The notes under the pieces: generated by a model
What the model was told of the DNA's origin: nothing
The model's input: only the letters and a program-made list of their open reading frames with translations
Database searches by the model: none
Shown here: one piece after another, positions 1 through 9,512 of the stretch
Numbering within the stretch: position 1 is the stretch's first letter
Layout of the letters: each line of letters opens with the position of its first letter
NCBI GenBank assembly: GCA_020633235.1
Contig: JACKEA010000007.1
Span: 372,001-436,000, forward strand
Length of the DNA stretch: 64,000 bases
Reading direction: 5' to 3'
From: Polyangiaceae bacterium
Lineage (GTDB): Bacteria; Myxococcota_A; Polyangia; Polyangiales; Polyangiaceae
Translations under genes and position numbers: made by a program

Positions 1-3000
1 ACGCGGATCAGCTTGTTGCCGTCCTTCACGGTGGCCTTGTCGGCGCCGGCGACGCTGGCGCCGGCGGGGAGCTCGAGGCGCAGGCGCACCTCTTGGTGCG
101 TGGTTTCGCCAATCAGCAGCGGAGTCTGACGCTTGGGCAAGGTCGCCAGCTGGCTCACGTGGGGTGAGAACGGCGGCGCGACGAGGAGCTCCGCACCGTT
201 CGGCGGGGCGAAGTTCGACATGTCCGCGATCATGTGGAGAACGAGGGGCTTGTCGAGGTCGTCGCGCGCTTCCACTTCGTACTTCATCAGGCGAGCGCCA
301 CGTAGCGAGCGGCCCAGCAGGCGGGACTCCACCAGATCCCGGAGCTGACCTTCGGACAGCTGCGCCACCGCGCTGCGGACGGCCATGGCGTACTTGCCAT
401 AGAAGCGCTGCACCAGATCGATGCGCGCGCTGCCGTCCCGCGCCACCTTGAAGGTGCCTTCGTAGATGACGCTGTCCTCCGTGCCCGTCACCGGCGTGGT
501 CACGCGCTTGGGCTTGTCGCCGGCGAGCACGTAGGCGGGCACGCCGCGAATCTCCACCGGCACGTAGCCGAAGGGCGCGTACTTGCTGCCCAAGGTGAGC
601 CACACCGGGCCTTCGTCGGTGTCCAGGCGCAGGAGCGGCTCCGTGAACTGGGATGCGCGCTCCAGCGGGCCCACCGGCGGCGGCGCGAGCTGGTTCTTGG
701 CAGCGGCGTACTCCACGTTCATGCCCAGCGCACGGCACAGCGCCATGAAGCCGCGCCAGCGATTGCCGTGCTTGCCCACCACCACGCGGCGGCCGTCGGT
801 TTCGGGGCCGTCCTCCACGTTGGCCAACACCCAGCGGTACAAACGCTGGGCGCGCTTCTTTTCCGCCTTCTTGGGCAACGGCGAGACGATCTTCTTGGCG
901 ATGCGCACGATGCGCGGGTCCACCGGCGTGATGTCCTCCAGCGTGTCCGCCAGGCGCTGCACCCGCTGCTCCAGCGTGATGCCCCAACCCAGGCGTACGC
1001 TGGGGAGGAACTCCGTGATGGGTGCGGACCCGGGCTCCTGCGGCGCAGCCGGGCTCTCGTCCACGCGCCAGTCGTGCACCACCAGGCCGTCGAGCTTCTG
1101 CACCTTCGGCGGCGGTACCTGGCCGCGCGTCTCGATCACCAGCTGCTTGTCTTCCGGCGTGATGACCACGAACTCGCTGCGAGCGTAGGCGACGTTCTCC
1201 TCGCGGAAGAACCAATGGGGGCTCAGGTACTGGCGGCCGCCCTCGCTCTCGCTGGCCTTGGTGATGATGTGCTCAGTCTCGATGTAGTCGCCCACCTCGA
1301 GGTGCGGGAAGGTGACGGAGGGCTTGCCCGGAACCAGCTCCGGCTCGAGCACGTGACCGTCCTTCTTGATGACCCGCATGTGGAGCACGAGCCCGTCCGG
1401 CTTGACCTGCTCCGCCAGCTTGCTGATGGCCTCGGGGCTCTGGATGCGAACCACCTCGTGCTCCAGCATGCGACTCGAGCCGTCCGCGTGAACCCAGATG
1501 GCGGCGTAGTCCAGCACCCGCGCTGCGGTGCCGGGCAGGTGCTCGCCCTTCTTCTCGTAGTCCTTGATGATCTGGAGGGCATCGAGCCGGTAGGGCTCGA
1601 GCTGCGTCATGCCGTCGACCAGATCCAGGGCGTCTTCCAGACCCGAGGTGCCGGCTCCGTGGGCCACGGCATCGACCAACGCCTTGCGCAGCGCGTCCTT
1701 CTGACCGCCGGCGTAGCGGGCGTCCGCCAGCGCCAGGCGCGCCGGCCCGCTCTTGGGCTCCTTGTCGATGGCGGCTTCCAGCTTCTTCCAGCTCTCGCTG
1801 GCATTGCCTGCGCGCACCATGACGTCGAACACACGCTCCGCGATGTCCTTGCGCTCCGGGCGCCGTTCCCCGAGGCGCTTCAGCTCCGTGAGGGCGGTCT
1901 TGTAGTCCTCGCGCTCGAGGGCGCGGGAGAGCCGCACCTCGCTGTCGGGATCCAGCTTCATGATGCGGGCGACCAGATCGTCCGCTTTCGCCCGATCTCC
2001 CTGAGCGTCATATACGGACAGCGCCAGGGTGAGCGCCTCCACGTCCTCGGGGAAACGCACCGCGAGCTGCTTGGCGGTGTTTGCGTACTCCGCCGACCAG
2101 CCGAGCTCGCCGTACAGGCGCGACAGCGCCAGCAGCACGCCGGGGACCTGCGGGAACTCGTCCACCAGGCCCCGCACCGCCGTCACCGCGTCCGCCGGCC
2201 CCGCGCGCTCCGCCTTCCACAGCGCCAAAGACAGCGCGGCCTGCCACGCCTCGGGATCCTTCTTGACCGCGCGTTGGTGCAGCTCCCGCACCAGGTCCTT
2301 CACCTGCGTGCGGTCGAACAGCGGATCCTTGTCGGCGAAGGTGGCGGACGCCACCAGTACCGGCCCCGTCGCCTTGGACATGTCCTTCAACAGCGGTTCC
2401 GAAAGCACCGACGCGACGTCGCCCTGTCCCTCGATGTAGGCCAGGCTCGCCGCCAGGTAGCGAAGCAGATCGCTCTTTGGATCCACGACGTTGCCACGCT
2501 TGATGTAGCGGCCCAGCACGTTCGGGTTCTTGGTGACCCGTGGCGGGACGATGCTGTACGGCGGTGCGGCGTCCACGCTGCTCTTCGCGCCGAAGGGCGC
2601 GCCGTCGTTGCTCACCACGCGGATGGACGTCTGCGGGTTGGCGAGGCGCGCCAAGATGCGGTGGCGCCCCGCGGGCAGCCACACCTGCACGCCGAACTCG
2701 GGCCACACGCCCCACTTGCGCGGATCGCGATCGAGCACCTGGGTGTCGTCGACCCACAGAGCGAAGGCGCCCTGAGCGGCGATGATCACCTCTCGCGGCG
2801 TGTCGAGCTCGAGGAAGGACTCGCCGTAGTAGATACCCGCCGGGGTGCTCTCGTCGGCGTGCACGAAACAGCCCTCCTGCTTGCTCTTGAGCAGGTGGGG
2901 CGTCTCGCCGGTGAGCTCGTTCGGCTTCCAGCGAGTGGGCCAAGGTCCGGGTTGCTCCGCCGGGAAGTGACGATAGGTGTCCGGCGCCACGCCGCGGCCG

Positions 3001-3599
3001 AAGGGGCCGGCCAGGCGCACGTTGGCCAAGCAGCCCGACTGCTTGGCGGCGGCTTCGTCGACCTTGCGGCGCGCGGCGGAGTACGCCTCGTCCGCCCACC
3101 ACTCCGTGAGCTCACTGCGGGCGCGCCAGCCCAGGTGCATGGGCTCGCGCATGGCGTCTTCCACGAACGGCCTCCAACGCTTCCACAGATCCGGCGCGTT
3201 GTGCCGCAGCGCCACCGCCTGGTGCGCGGCGTACCAAGCGATGAGCTCCGCGTCGTCGCTGTCCGCCGCGCGGGCCGCGCGCACCGCTTCCAGGAAGTGG
3301 TCCGGTGCCGTCGCCAGCCGCCCGTGTACGGCGTCGTCCAGGCCGCGAGCGAGGGACGCGTACAGCGACTTGTCCGACAGCTCGTCCAGGTGCTTGCGCG
3401 CCTTCTTGGCGCTGCGCGCGTCCCCTCCCGGCGACAACATTTCCGCCAATAGCCAGCGGCCCACGAGATCGGCGTCGTCGGATTCGCGCGCGTCTTCTCG
3501 GAGGGACGAGAGCATGGTGGGCGCGCCTTTCGCGCCGCTGCCTCCACAGCCGCCGACGACCAGCGCCAGCAGCAGGACGATCCACAGTGCGCGCTTCAC
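1..3599 (-). CDS. DUF3857/transglutaminase-like lipoprotein, degenerate, 3' end outside window
   Basis: The gene starts with GTG at 3599 and stays open to the window edge, so at least 1199 residues are present. The N-terminus is a lipoprotein signal peptide (hydrophobic run, then GGC with Cys18). The C-terminal third reads like the transglutaminase module of the gene just upstream, so the two look like tandem paralogues. Where the sister has the GDC nucleophile motif, this one reads KHGNRWRG at residues 943-950, putting Arg947 in place of the catalytic Cys (aligned by eye). The start overlaps the upstream stop by 4 bp (GTGA), so translation is probably coupled. It is likely an exported, non-catalytic envelope protein; its role is unknown. 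Confidence 0.8.
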   Translation of the reverse strand, partial: MKRALWIVLLLALVVGGCGGSGAKGAPTMLSSLREDARESDDADLVGRWLLAEMLSPGGDARSAKKARKHLDELSDKSLYASLARGLDDAVHGRLATAPDHFLEAVRAARAADSDDAELIAWYAAHQAVALRHNAPDLWKRWRPFVEDAMREPMHLGWRARSELTEWWADEAYSAARRKVDEAAAKQSGCLANVRLAGPFGRGVAPDTYRHFPAEQPGPWPTRWKPNELTGETPHLLKSKQEGCFVHADESTPAGIYYGESFLELDTPREVIIAAQGAFALWVDDTQVLDRDPRKWGVWPEFGVQVWLPAGRHRILARLANPQTSIRVVSNDGAPFGAKSSVDAAPPYSIVPPRVTKNPNVLGRYIKRGNVVDPKSDLLRYLAASLAYIEGQGDVASVLSEPLLKDMSKATGPVLVASATFADKDPLFDRTQVKDLVRELHQRAVKKDPEAWQAALSLALWKAERAGPADAVTAVRGLVDEFPQVPGVLLALSRLYGELGWSAEYANTAKQLAVRFPEDVEALTLALSVYDAQGDRAKADDLVARIMKLDPDSEVRLSRALEREDYKTALTELKRLGERRPERKDIAERVFDVMVRAGNASESWKKLEAAIDKEPKSGPARLALADARYAGGQKDALRKALVDAVAHGAGTSGLEDALDLVDGMTQLEPYRLDALQIIKDYEKKGEHLPGTAARVLDYAAIWVHADGSSRMLEHEVVRIQSPEAISKLAEQVKPDGLVLHMRVIKKDGHVLEPELVPGKPSVTFPHLEVGDYIETEHIITKASESEGGRQYLSPHWFFREENVAYARSEFVVITPEDKQLVIETRGQVPPPKVQKLDGLVVHDWRVDESPAAPQEPGSAPITEFLPSVRLGWGITLEQRVQRLADTLEDITPVDPRIVRIAKKIVSPLPKKAEKKRAQRLYRWVLANVEDGPETDGRRVVVGKHGNRWRGFMALCRALGMNVEYAAAKNQLAPPPVGPLERASQFTEPLLRLDTDEGPVWLTLGSKYAPFGYVPVEIRGVPAYVLAGDKPKRVTTPVTGTEDSVIYEGTFKVARDGSARIDLVQRFYGKYAMAVRSAVAQLSEGQLRDLVESRLLGRSLRGARLMKYEVEARDDLDKPLVLHMIADMSNFAPPNGAELLVAPPFSPHVSQLATLPKRQTPLLIGETTHQEVRLRLELPAGASVAGADKATVKDGNKLIR

Positions 3600-6500
3600 G
3601 GCCCCACCGTGACTCGCGGAGTCAGTGCGCTGTCCGCGTCCGCGCAGAACTTCTTCCATGCTGCGTAGTCCTTGGGGTGAATGCGCATCACCTTGACTGC
3701 GAGGCGGCTCTTCACCGTGATTTGCCCCGGCTCTTCGCTGACCTTCACGCTGAAGCTACCGAAGGGGGTGTCCACGTTCTTCTCGGGCGGCGCGCTGGTG
3801 AGCTTCATGCCCGCGGGCAGCTTCAGCACGAAGGTGTCTTCCTGGGTGGAAAAGCCCTGGACGACCACGTCCTGCGTGCGGCTGGACAGCGACGCGTAGC
3901 TGGGCGTCAGGCGGGTGCTGACGGTGGCCGCGATGCTGAGCTGCTTGCCCTCGCGCCGAGCGAAGCCGGGGGCGCTGCCGCGCAGGGTGAGGCTCACCGG
4001 CTGCTCGATGTTCTCGAGATCGCTGGTGGTGATGCCGGCGGTGCCGGGCAGGATGTTGAAGCCCGGGAACTCGCGGCCGATGTCACCGTTCACGCGCTCT
4101 CGGCGCGTGGCTTCGGCGTGGTAGCGGCGCCGCCACTCCGACGCATTCACGCCCTTCGTGTGGTACTCCATTTCGAGCTTCGCATTGCCGCCGCTCTCCA
4201 CGTTGGCGACGACTTTGCGCTCGGTGACGTTCTTGGTCGGGTCCGCCACCGGCAAGTGCACGAGCTTCGCGTCACCGCGGTTGATACGCAGGCCCAGGGC
4301 GCCCATGTCCATCATGGGTAGCTCGGTGGAGCCGGTGTATTCCGCGGTGCCGTCCAGATACAGATCCATGCTCGGCACGTACACGATGGCGTGATCGAAC
4401 GGGGCCAGGCTCGCGACCTTGGAGTCGAAATCGCCGCGCATTTGCGTGCGCAAGATCACGATGGTGGAGGGGATGCCGACCTCCTCCAGAAGCGTCGCGA
4501 TCACCGTGGCTTTGTCTTTGCAGTCACCCCAACCGCGGGCCACCGTCTGCACGCAGCGTCGCGGCTTGTAGCCGTAGATGCCGAACTCCAGCGCCACGTA
4601 GCGCGTGTTCTCCACCACCCAGTCGTAGACGGCCTTCACCTTGTCGGCGTCGGTCTTCTTGCCCTTGGTGATCTCGCGGGCGAGCTTGCGCGTCTCGTCG
4701 TCCAGGTCGAACTGATCCTTGACCAGACCCCAGTACCACTTCCCCAGCTCCTGCCAGGACTTGTAGGTGGACACGTGCACGTAGCCGAGCACCTCGGGCC
4801 AGGGCGGCATCGCGGGTTCGGAGCTGGCCGGTGGCACGTACTTGGAGAAGAAGCGGTAGATGCGCTGAGAGCCGGCTTCCTTCACCTCGCGCTTGAGGTT
4901 GGGCACCTTCTCGTCCACGTACAGGGTGCGGCTCTTGGGCGTGATGAGCACGTACTCCGCGTTCTGCGTGGGCTCGTCCGACTGCATGTACACGACCTCG
5001 CCGAAGTAGTCCGCGAGCTCGTTGTTGGGCGTGATGTCGTCGATGCGGTAGCGCAGCTCCACCACGTCTCCGGGATCCAGCCGCGGCAGCTGCACGTAGA
5101 AGTTCCGCGCCGAGGTGTACATGCTGATGGCGGGGTTGTCGGCGGCGCCTTCGCCCGACTCGATGGCTTCGTCCACCTTGCCGTCGCCGCGAAACACGCG
5201 CGCGCCACGGAGCTGCACCACTTCGCGGTCCGCCTGGTACTGGAACGCATACTGCCGCGCCACGGCCGCGGCGGCATCCGTGAGCGGCTGGAACACGACC
5301 TGTCGGAACTTGCTCGAGAGCCCGTTCTCGAACACCGTGGTCACCGTCAAGTCGCGCAGCACGCGCTTGGTCTCGCCGTTCTTGGGGGCATGGCGGAGCC
5401 TGAGGAAGCGCTTCTGGTTCCAGGCGTAGGCTTCGTCCGGCCGCGGCTTCGACGGCTGGATGTGCTCCACGTACTCCCGCACGTCCTTGTCCTGCGGACG
5501 GATCTTCAAGATGTTCCGCAGCAGACTGAGCTGTTCGTCGCGCTTGCCGAGCTCGCCGTACAGGTCGGCCAGCGCGCGCAACGTGCCCACGTCCTCCGGG
5601 GCGAGGTTCAGCGCCTCACGGTAGGCGGCAATGGAGCGGTCCGGCTGCCCCAAGGCGCGGTACGCCCGCGCGGCCACGCCGTGGGCCCACTGGCTGTCGG
5701 GGTCCGCCGCGAGCAGCCGCGAAACCCAGCGTTCCGCGGCCTGCTTGTTGCGGCGTGCCACCGCCAGATCGATCTGCGCGTTCAAAAAGGTGCGATCATC
5801 GAAGCGCAGCGAAGCGTAGCGGTCCTCCGCCACCGCGGCTTCGGTGTCCCGCCCCAGCGCCCGCAGCTGCGTGGCCAGCATGTTCAGCAGGTTCACCGAG
5901 CGCGGGTTGCGATCCACTGCACGCTCCAGCGCCGCCAGCGCGGTGCGCTTCAGCCCCGCGTCGTTGTTCAGCTGCACGCGAGCTTGCATCGCGTCCACGT
6001 TGTCGGGGTCGATGGCCAGCGCGCGATCGAGATAGGGAACGGCGGCGCGCCAGTTCGGGCTGGACAGCTCCAGGTCCGCCTGGGCCAAGAGCACGTCCAC
6101 GTTGGGACGACCGCTCTTCTTCGCCAGGGCCACGGCCTTGTCCACCCACTCCTTGCGCTGGTTCTTGTCCTCCGCCAGATCCCCGGCCAAGAGCAAGCGC
6201 TCCACGGTGGGCTCGCGCTCGGCGGCGCGTCGCGCCAGGTCGCGCGCGTCGTGGTCCGCCGGGTCGTCCCCGCCGGTGTTCACCAAGTAGTCCGCGTAGG
6301 CGTACAACTGCGAAGGGGTCGCGTTCTTCTGCCGAGCGCTTTGCTCCAGGCTCTGCATCGGCCCTTCCAGCTTGGCCCGCGGCGGCGCCGCCTTCTTCTT
6401 GACGAGCTCCGCCACGTGCTTGGCCGCGGCCTCGCTGGCTGCGATGGTCGCCGTGACCTCCAGGTTCGGGTCCGGTGCGCCGCGCTCGTCTCCGATGCGC

Positions 6501-7288
6501 ACGCTCACCAGCGGCGCCGCGTCGTCTCCGCACACCTTCAGCGTCAGGTCGTTTTCCCCTGGCTCCAGCGTCACTGCCGTCGCAAAGCGATCTGCATCGT
6601 GGGCGCGGTAGCCAGGATCCGTGAGCACTTGCTTGCCGTTCCAGAACAAGCGAAAGGCGCCGCCGTTGCCGACCCACAAGCTGATGGCGCGCGGCGTGCG
6701 GCTGCCCTTCTTCGCGTGCACGAAGGTCCGAAGCACGCCGCAGATCTTCCGATCCGGTCGCAACAGCGAGCTCAAGTCTACCCAACCGTAGGGAAACGCC
6801 TTGGGCACCACGCGCCAGCGCACCGGTCGCTCCTTGCCGGAGTAGGCGCGGCCCGGAACGATGGGTTGGGTCAGCTCGGCTTCGGGTCCCTGGTCTTCCG
6901 CCAGCCCCTGCTTTCCTTCGTTGTCGAAGGGGCCGACCACCAGCCACTGGTCGATGTAACCCAGCGCCGCGATCTTCTTCTTCGCGCCGGCCAAGTCACC
7001 GCGCCGCGTGCGCGCGTGGGCAGCGAGCCAGCCGGCGTACGCCCGAGCGGGGGGCGACAGCTTGGGGGAGCTCTCTGCCAGCAGCAGGGCTTCCTCCACG
7101 TGTGTCGGATCGGCTCGGTCCCAAGTGCTCCAGATGGCACGCAGCGCTGCGTAGGCTTCGGCGCCGCGTGCCGTGTCGAGCTTCCGTTGGGCCAGAACCA
7201 GGTCCGGATGGAACGGGGACGAGGATGCTCCGGCGTGGGCAGCCACGCTCACGAGCACGCAAATCAGCGCGAGTAGAAGTCGTTTCAC
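3596..7288 (-). CDS. exported TPR/DUF3857/transglutaminase-like protein
   Basis: A protein of 1230 residues if started at GTG 7288, where a clear signal peptide follows (KRLLLALICVLV, cleavage near AHA). The frame is open upstream to 7387, but that stretch has no signal character. Residues about 330-640 are TPR-like helical repeats. A DUF3857-type beta domain follows, then a transglutaminase core with GWGDCKDKA (nucleophile Cys923), a His in FDHAIVYVP and an Asp in LDGTAEY, so the triad looks intact. The family is common in the envelopes of myxobacteria and Bacteroidota; its substrate is unknown. It overlaps the downstream paralogue by 4 bp and forms an operon with it. Confidence 0.87.
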   Translation of the reverse strand: MKRLLLALICVLVSVAAHAGASSSPFHPDLVLAQRKLDTARGAEAYAALRAIWSTWDRADPTHVEEALLLAESSPKLSPPARAYAGWLAAHARTRRGDLAGAKKKIAALGYIDQWLVVGPFDNEGKQGLAEDQGPEAELTQPIVPGRAYSGKERPVRWRVVPKAFPYGWVDLSSLLRPDRKICGVLRTFVHAKKGSRTPRAISLWVGNGGAFRLFWNGKQVLTDPGYRAHDADRFATAVTLEPGENDLTLKVCGDDAAPLVSVRIGDERGAPDPNLEVTATIAASEAAAKHVAELVKKKAAPPRAKLEGPMQSLEQSARQKNATPSQLYAYADYLVNTGGDDPADHDARDLARRAAEREPTVERLLLAGDLAEDKNQRKEWVDKAVALAKKSGRPNVDVLLAQADLELSSPNWRAAVPYLDRALAIDPDNVDAMQARVQLNNDAGLKRTALAALERAVDRNPRSVNLLNMLATQLRALGRDTEAAVAEDRYASLRFDDRTFLNAQIDLAVARRNKQAAERWVSRLLAADPDSQWAHGVAARAYRALGQPDRSIAAYREALNLAPEDVGTLRALADLYGELGKRDEQLSLLRNILKIRPQDKDVREYVEHIQPSKPRPDEAYAWNQKRFLRLRHAPKNGETKRVLRDLTVTTVFENGLSSKFRQVVFQPLTDAAAAVARQYAFQYQADREVVQLRGARVFRGDGKVDEAIESGEGAADNPAISMYTSARNFYVQLPRLDPGDVVELRYRIDDITPNNELADYFGEVVYMQSDEPTQNAEYVLITPKSRTLYVDEKVPNLKREVKEAGSQRIYRFFSKYVPPASSEPAMPPWPEVLGYVHVSTYKSWQELGKWYWGLVKDQFDLDDETRKLAREITKGKKTDADKVKAVYDWVVENTRYVALEFGIYGYKPRRCVQTVARGWGDCKDKATVIATLLEEVGIPSTIVILRTQMRGDFDSKVASLAPFDHAIVYVPSMDLYLDGTAEYTGSTELPMMDMGALGLRINRGDAKLVHLPVADPTKNVTERKVVANVESGGNAKLEMEYHTKGVNASEWRRRYHAEATRRERVNGDIGREFPGFNILPGTAGITTSDLENIEQPVSLTLRGSAPGFARREGKQLSIAATVSTRLTPSYASLSSRTQDVVVQGFSTQEDTFVLKLPAGMKLTSAPPEKNVDTPFGSFSVKVSEEPGQITVKSRLAVKVMRIHPKDYAAWKKFCADADSALTPRVTVGP

Positions 7289-7608
7289 GGGCCCGACCTG
7301 CTTAGCTGGATGGCCGAGGTCCGGCAAGCGCGCCGGCTCCCCCAACGTGGGGTGCTTCCCGCCGGCCGGGAGCCAGCCCGAATCCAACCTTTTCGCCGCT
7401 CTCGAGGCTTTTTCCTGAACCCCGCGCTTGCTGGGCCGGGAGGGGTCATATAGAAGGGTGAGACACTAGGAGCTCGCCCCTCGGGGCCCGGTGACGACGC
7501 GCGTCACCGTCGCCGGCGGGGGTCATCTCGGGTCTCTCAAACAGGGGCTCGCGGTGGTCGGTATCCCGAAATACGGGCGCTGCCGAGGTCGAGCTCGCGG
7601 AGGTTCGC
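7289..7608. other. divergent intergenic region upstream of mglB
   Basis: About 320 bases lie between the minus-strand transglutaminase operon and mglBA. I see no gene here. The stretch 7428-7454 has a TTGCTG/TATAGA pair with a short 15-base spacer that could serve as the mglB promoter, leaving a leader of about 150 bases. The rest shows no clear hairpin or repeat. Confidence 0.4.
7428..7454 (+). promoter_or_regulatory. possible mglBA promoter
   Basis: TTGCTG at 7428-7433 and TATAGA at 7449-7454 resemble -35 and -10 boxes. The 15-base spacer is shorter than the usual 17, so this is a weak candidate only. Confidence 0.25.
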
Positions 7609-8091
7609 ATGGTCAACCCGCAGATGGTGATGTACGAGGAGGAGTTCAACCAGATCCAGGCGGTCGTGGACCGTTTGGTGAAGGAAGCGAACGCCAAGGT
7701 CGTCTTCATCGTCGACAAGAATGGTCAGCTCATCGCCGCCAGCGGTGACATAGACAATCTGGACACCACGTCCTTGGCTTCTCTCACGGCGGGCAACATT
7801 GCCGCCACGGGCGGTATCGCCAAGCTGCTCCGTGAGAACGAGTTCGCCGCTCAGTTCCACGAGGGGCAGAACGCGAACATTCACATCCAGCTCGTGGGCA
7901 ACCGCGTGATTCTGGTCGTGATCTTCGACGCCAAGTCGAGCCTCGGGCTGGTTCGGCTCCGCGTACGCAAAGCCACTGACGAGCTCAATCGCATCTTCGA
8001 GGCTCTGCTCTCCAAGGTTCAAGAACCTGGGTCAGACTCTCCGTTTGCCGAGATCACCGACGAGGACATCGACAACCTCTTCAACGACTAA
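7609..8091 (+). CDS. mglB: MglB, Roadblock/LC7 GAP for MglA
   Basis: A protein of 160 residues, the usual MglB length, with the whole Roadblock/LC7 fold: the VMYEEEF start, DKNGQLIAASG, the DTTSLASLTAGN segment, and the acidic tail ending DEDIDNLF. In Myxococcus xanthus the MglB dimer stimulates GTP hydrolysis by MglA and sits at the lagging cell pole, setting polarity for gliding and type IV pilus motility. The ATG at 7609 has a good Shine-Dalgarno (CGGAGG at 7598-7603). mglA follows 12 bases after the stop, the standard gene order. Confidence 0.97.
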   Translation: MVNPQMVMYEEEFNQIQAVVDRLVKEANAKVVFIVDKNGQLIAASGDIDNLDTTSLASLTAGNIAATGGIAKLLRENEFAAQFHEGQNANIHIQLVGNRVILVVIFDAKSSLGLVRLRVRKATDELNRIFEALLSKVQEPGSDSPFAEITDEDIDNLFND

Positions 8092-8103
8092 AGGTCTCGG
8101 GCG

Positions 8104-8691
8104 ATGAGCTTCATCAACTACATGGCCCGAGAGATCAACTGCAAGATCGTCTACTACGGGCCTGGCCTCTGCGGGAAAACGACGAACCTGCAGTACATCT
8201 ACGAGCGCACGAATCCCGACGCCAAGGGCAAGATGATCAGCCTGGCAACGGAGACCGAGCGAACGCTCTTCTTCGACTTCTTGCCACTCTCACTGGGGGA
8301 AATTCGCGGGTTCAAGACCCGCTTTCATTTGTATACGGTCCCCGGTCAGGTCTTCTACGACGCCAGCCGCAAGCTCATCCTCAAGGGCGTGGATGGCGTC
8401 ATCTTCGTGGCGGACTCTCAGATCGAGCGTCTAGAAGCGAATCAAGAGAGCATGGAGAACCTGCGCACCAACTTGGCGGAGCAGGGCTACTCCCTCGAGA
8501 AGATCCCGTTCGTGATTCAGTACAACAAGCGTGACCTTCCCAACACCGTACCGGTGGAAGAGTTGCGTGAGCTGTTGAACCCGATGCGCGTCCCTGACTA
8601 CGAGGCGAATGCGCGCGCCGGGAATGGCGTTTTCGACACCCTCAAGGCCGTGAGCAAGCTGGTGCTCACGGAGCTCCGCCGCGGCGGTTGA
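8104..8691 (+). CDS. mglA: MglA, Ras-like polarity GTPase
   Basis: A protein of 195 residues, the typical length. It has the P-loop GPGLCGKTT (residues 19-27), the switch region with TVPGQ in place of the Ras DTAGQ, and the base-recognition motif NKRD. MglA-GTP recruits motility effectors to the leading pole; MglB is its GAP. It sits directly behind mglB and probably shares its transcript. The high conservation of both proteins argues for a working polarity module, so the organism probably glides or twitches. No RomR or other partner genes are in the window. Confidence 0.97.
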   Translation: MSFINYMAREINCKIVYYGPGLCGKTTNLQYIYERTNPDAKGKMISLATETERTLFFDFLPLSLGEIRGFKTRFHLYTVPGQVFYDASRKLILKGVDGVIFVADSQIERLEANQESMENLRTNLAEQGYSLEKIPFVIQYNKRDLPNTVPVEELRELLNPMRVPDYEANARAGNGVFDTLKAVSKLVLTELRRGG

Positions 8692-8704
8692 GCTGAGGGC
8701 GCCC

Positions 8705-8722
8705 GCTGCCCGGAGTGGCAGC
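8705..8722 (+). terminator. hairpin after mglA
   Basis: GCTGCC and GGCAGC form a perfect 6-bp stem around a CGGAGT loop, 13 bases past the mglA stop. A short T-rich stretch follows at 8727-8735. It could be a weak intrinsic terminator for mglBA. Confidence 0.35.
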
Positions 8723-8730
8723 CGGATTTC

Positions 8731-8762
8731 TTGATTGTCGGTTCGCCGCGGTAACGTCGCGG
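8731..8762 (-). repeat. interspersed CCGCGG repeat, copy 1
   Basis: GTCGGTTCGCCGCGGTAAC matches the recurring family read on the minus strand. It includes a small stem CCGCG/CGCGG (8746-8762) with a GTAACGT loop. It lies between mglA and the next start. Confidence 0.6.
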
Positions 8763-8798
8763 CTTGACGGCGCGGCTGGGTGTGCTCCCCTCCGCGGC

Positions 8799-9512
8799 AT
8801 GACGCATCCCCCCGTCGAGCCGCACGGTCCCGTCCAAGAACTTCTCGACGGCGTCTTCTGGGTACGAGGATCGGTACGGATGGGTCCGGGAGTCCGCATT
8901 CCGCGCCTCATGGTCATCGTGCGTTCCGGCTCCGACCTGACGTTGATCTCGTCCCTGCGGCTCTCGTCACAGGGCGAAGCGGAGCTCGAGCGCCTGGGCA
9001 CGGTGAAGCACGTCGTGAAGATCGGGTACGCCCACGGCATGGACGACGCCTACAACCTGCAGCGCTTCGGCGCACAGTACTGGGCGCTTCCGGGCGGAGC
9101 CCGCGCGAAGGATCCGAAGCCGGAGCAAGAGCTGACGCCGGACCACTTGCCCTTCGACGACGCGGAGTTGTTCGTCTTCGAGCAAACCCTGCAAAAGGAA
9201 GCGGCCCTCCTGGTGAAGCGCGCTGGCGGCATCTTGATCACCTGCGACGCCGTCCAGAACTGGCCGAGCACCGAGGGTTGCAGCTTGATGGCGAAGCCCA
9301 TCACGCACCTGATGGGCTTCACCGCGCGGCCGGCGCAGATCGGTCCGCCCTGGCGCAAGGGCATGACGCCGCCGGGCGGCTCCCTCCGCGCGGACTTCGA
9401 ACGCCTCGCCGCCCTCGACTTCAAGCACCTGATTGGCGGCCACGGCGCGCCGCTGCGCGATACGGCGAAGGCGGATCTACAGAAGACGGTCGAAGCGACG
9501 TTCGCCTCTTAA
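8799..9512 (+). CDS. DUF4336-like metallo-beta-lactamase-fold protein
   Basis: A protein of 237 residues from ATG 8799. A longer reading from 8715 would be built from the repeat sequence upstream, so I reject it. The N-terminus (LLDGVFWVRGSV, then a hydrophobic strand and SSLRLS) and the later TCDAVQNW and GGHGAPL segments follow the pattern of DUF4336 proteins, which have an MBL fold. The classical HxHxDH metal motif is absent; only GYAHGMDD is seen. The substrate is unknown. The stop overlaps the convergent lipoprotein gene through a shared TTAA. Confidence 0.65.
   Translation: MTHPPVEPHGPVQELLDGVFWVRGSVRMGPGVRIPRLMVIVRSGSDLTLISSLRLSSQGEAELERLGTVKHVVKIGYAHGMDDAYNLQRFGAQYWALPGGARAKDPKPEQELTPDHLPFDDAELFVFEQTLQKEAALLVKRAGGILITCDAVQNWPSTEGCSLMAKPITHLMGFTARPAQIGPPWRKGMTPPGGSLRADFERLAALDFKHLIGGHGAPLRDTAKADLQKTVEATFAS

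Noticed and set aside
768..3452. Long plus-strand frame of 894 codons
   Set aside because: It is the antisense shadow of the minus-strand transglutaminase-like gene; its translation is rich in His, Arg and Val without domain structure.
4391..7276. Plus-strand frame of 961 codons
   Set aside because: Antisense shadow of the gene at 3596-7288, caused by GC-rich third positions.
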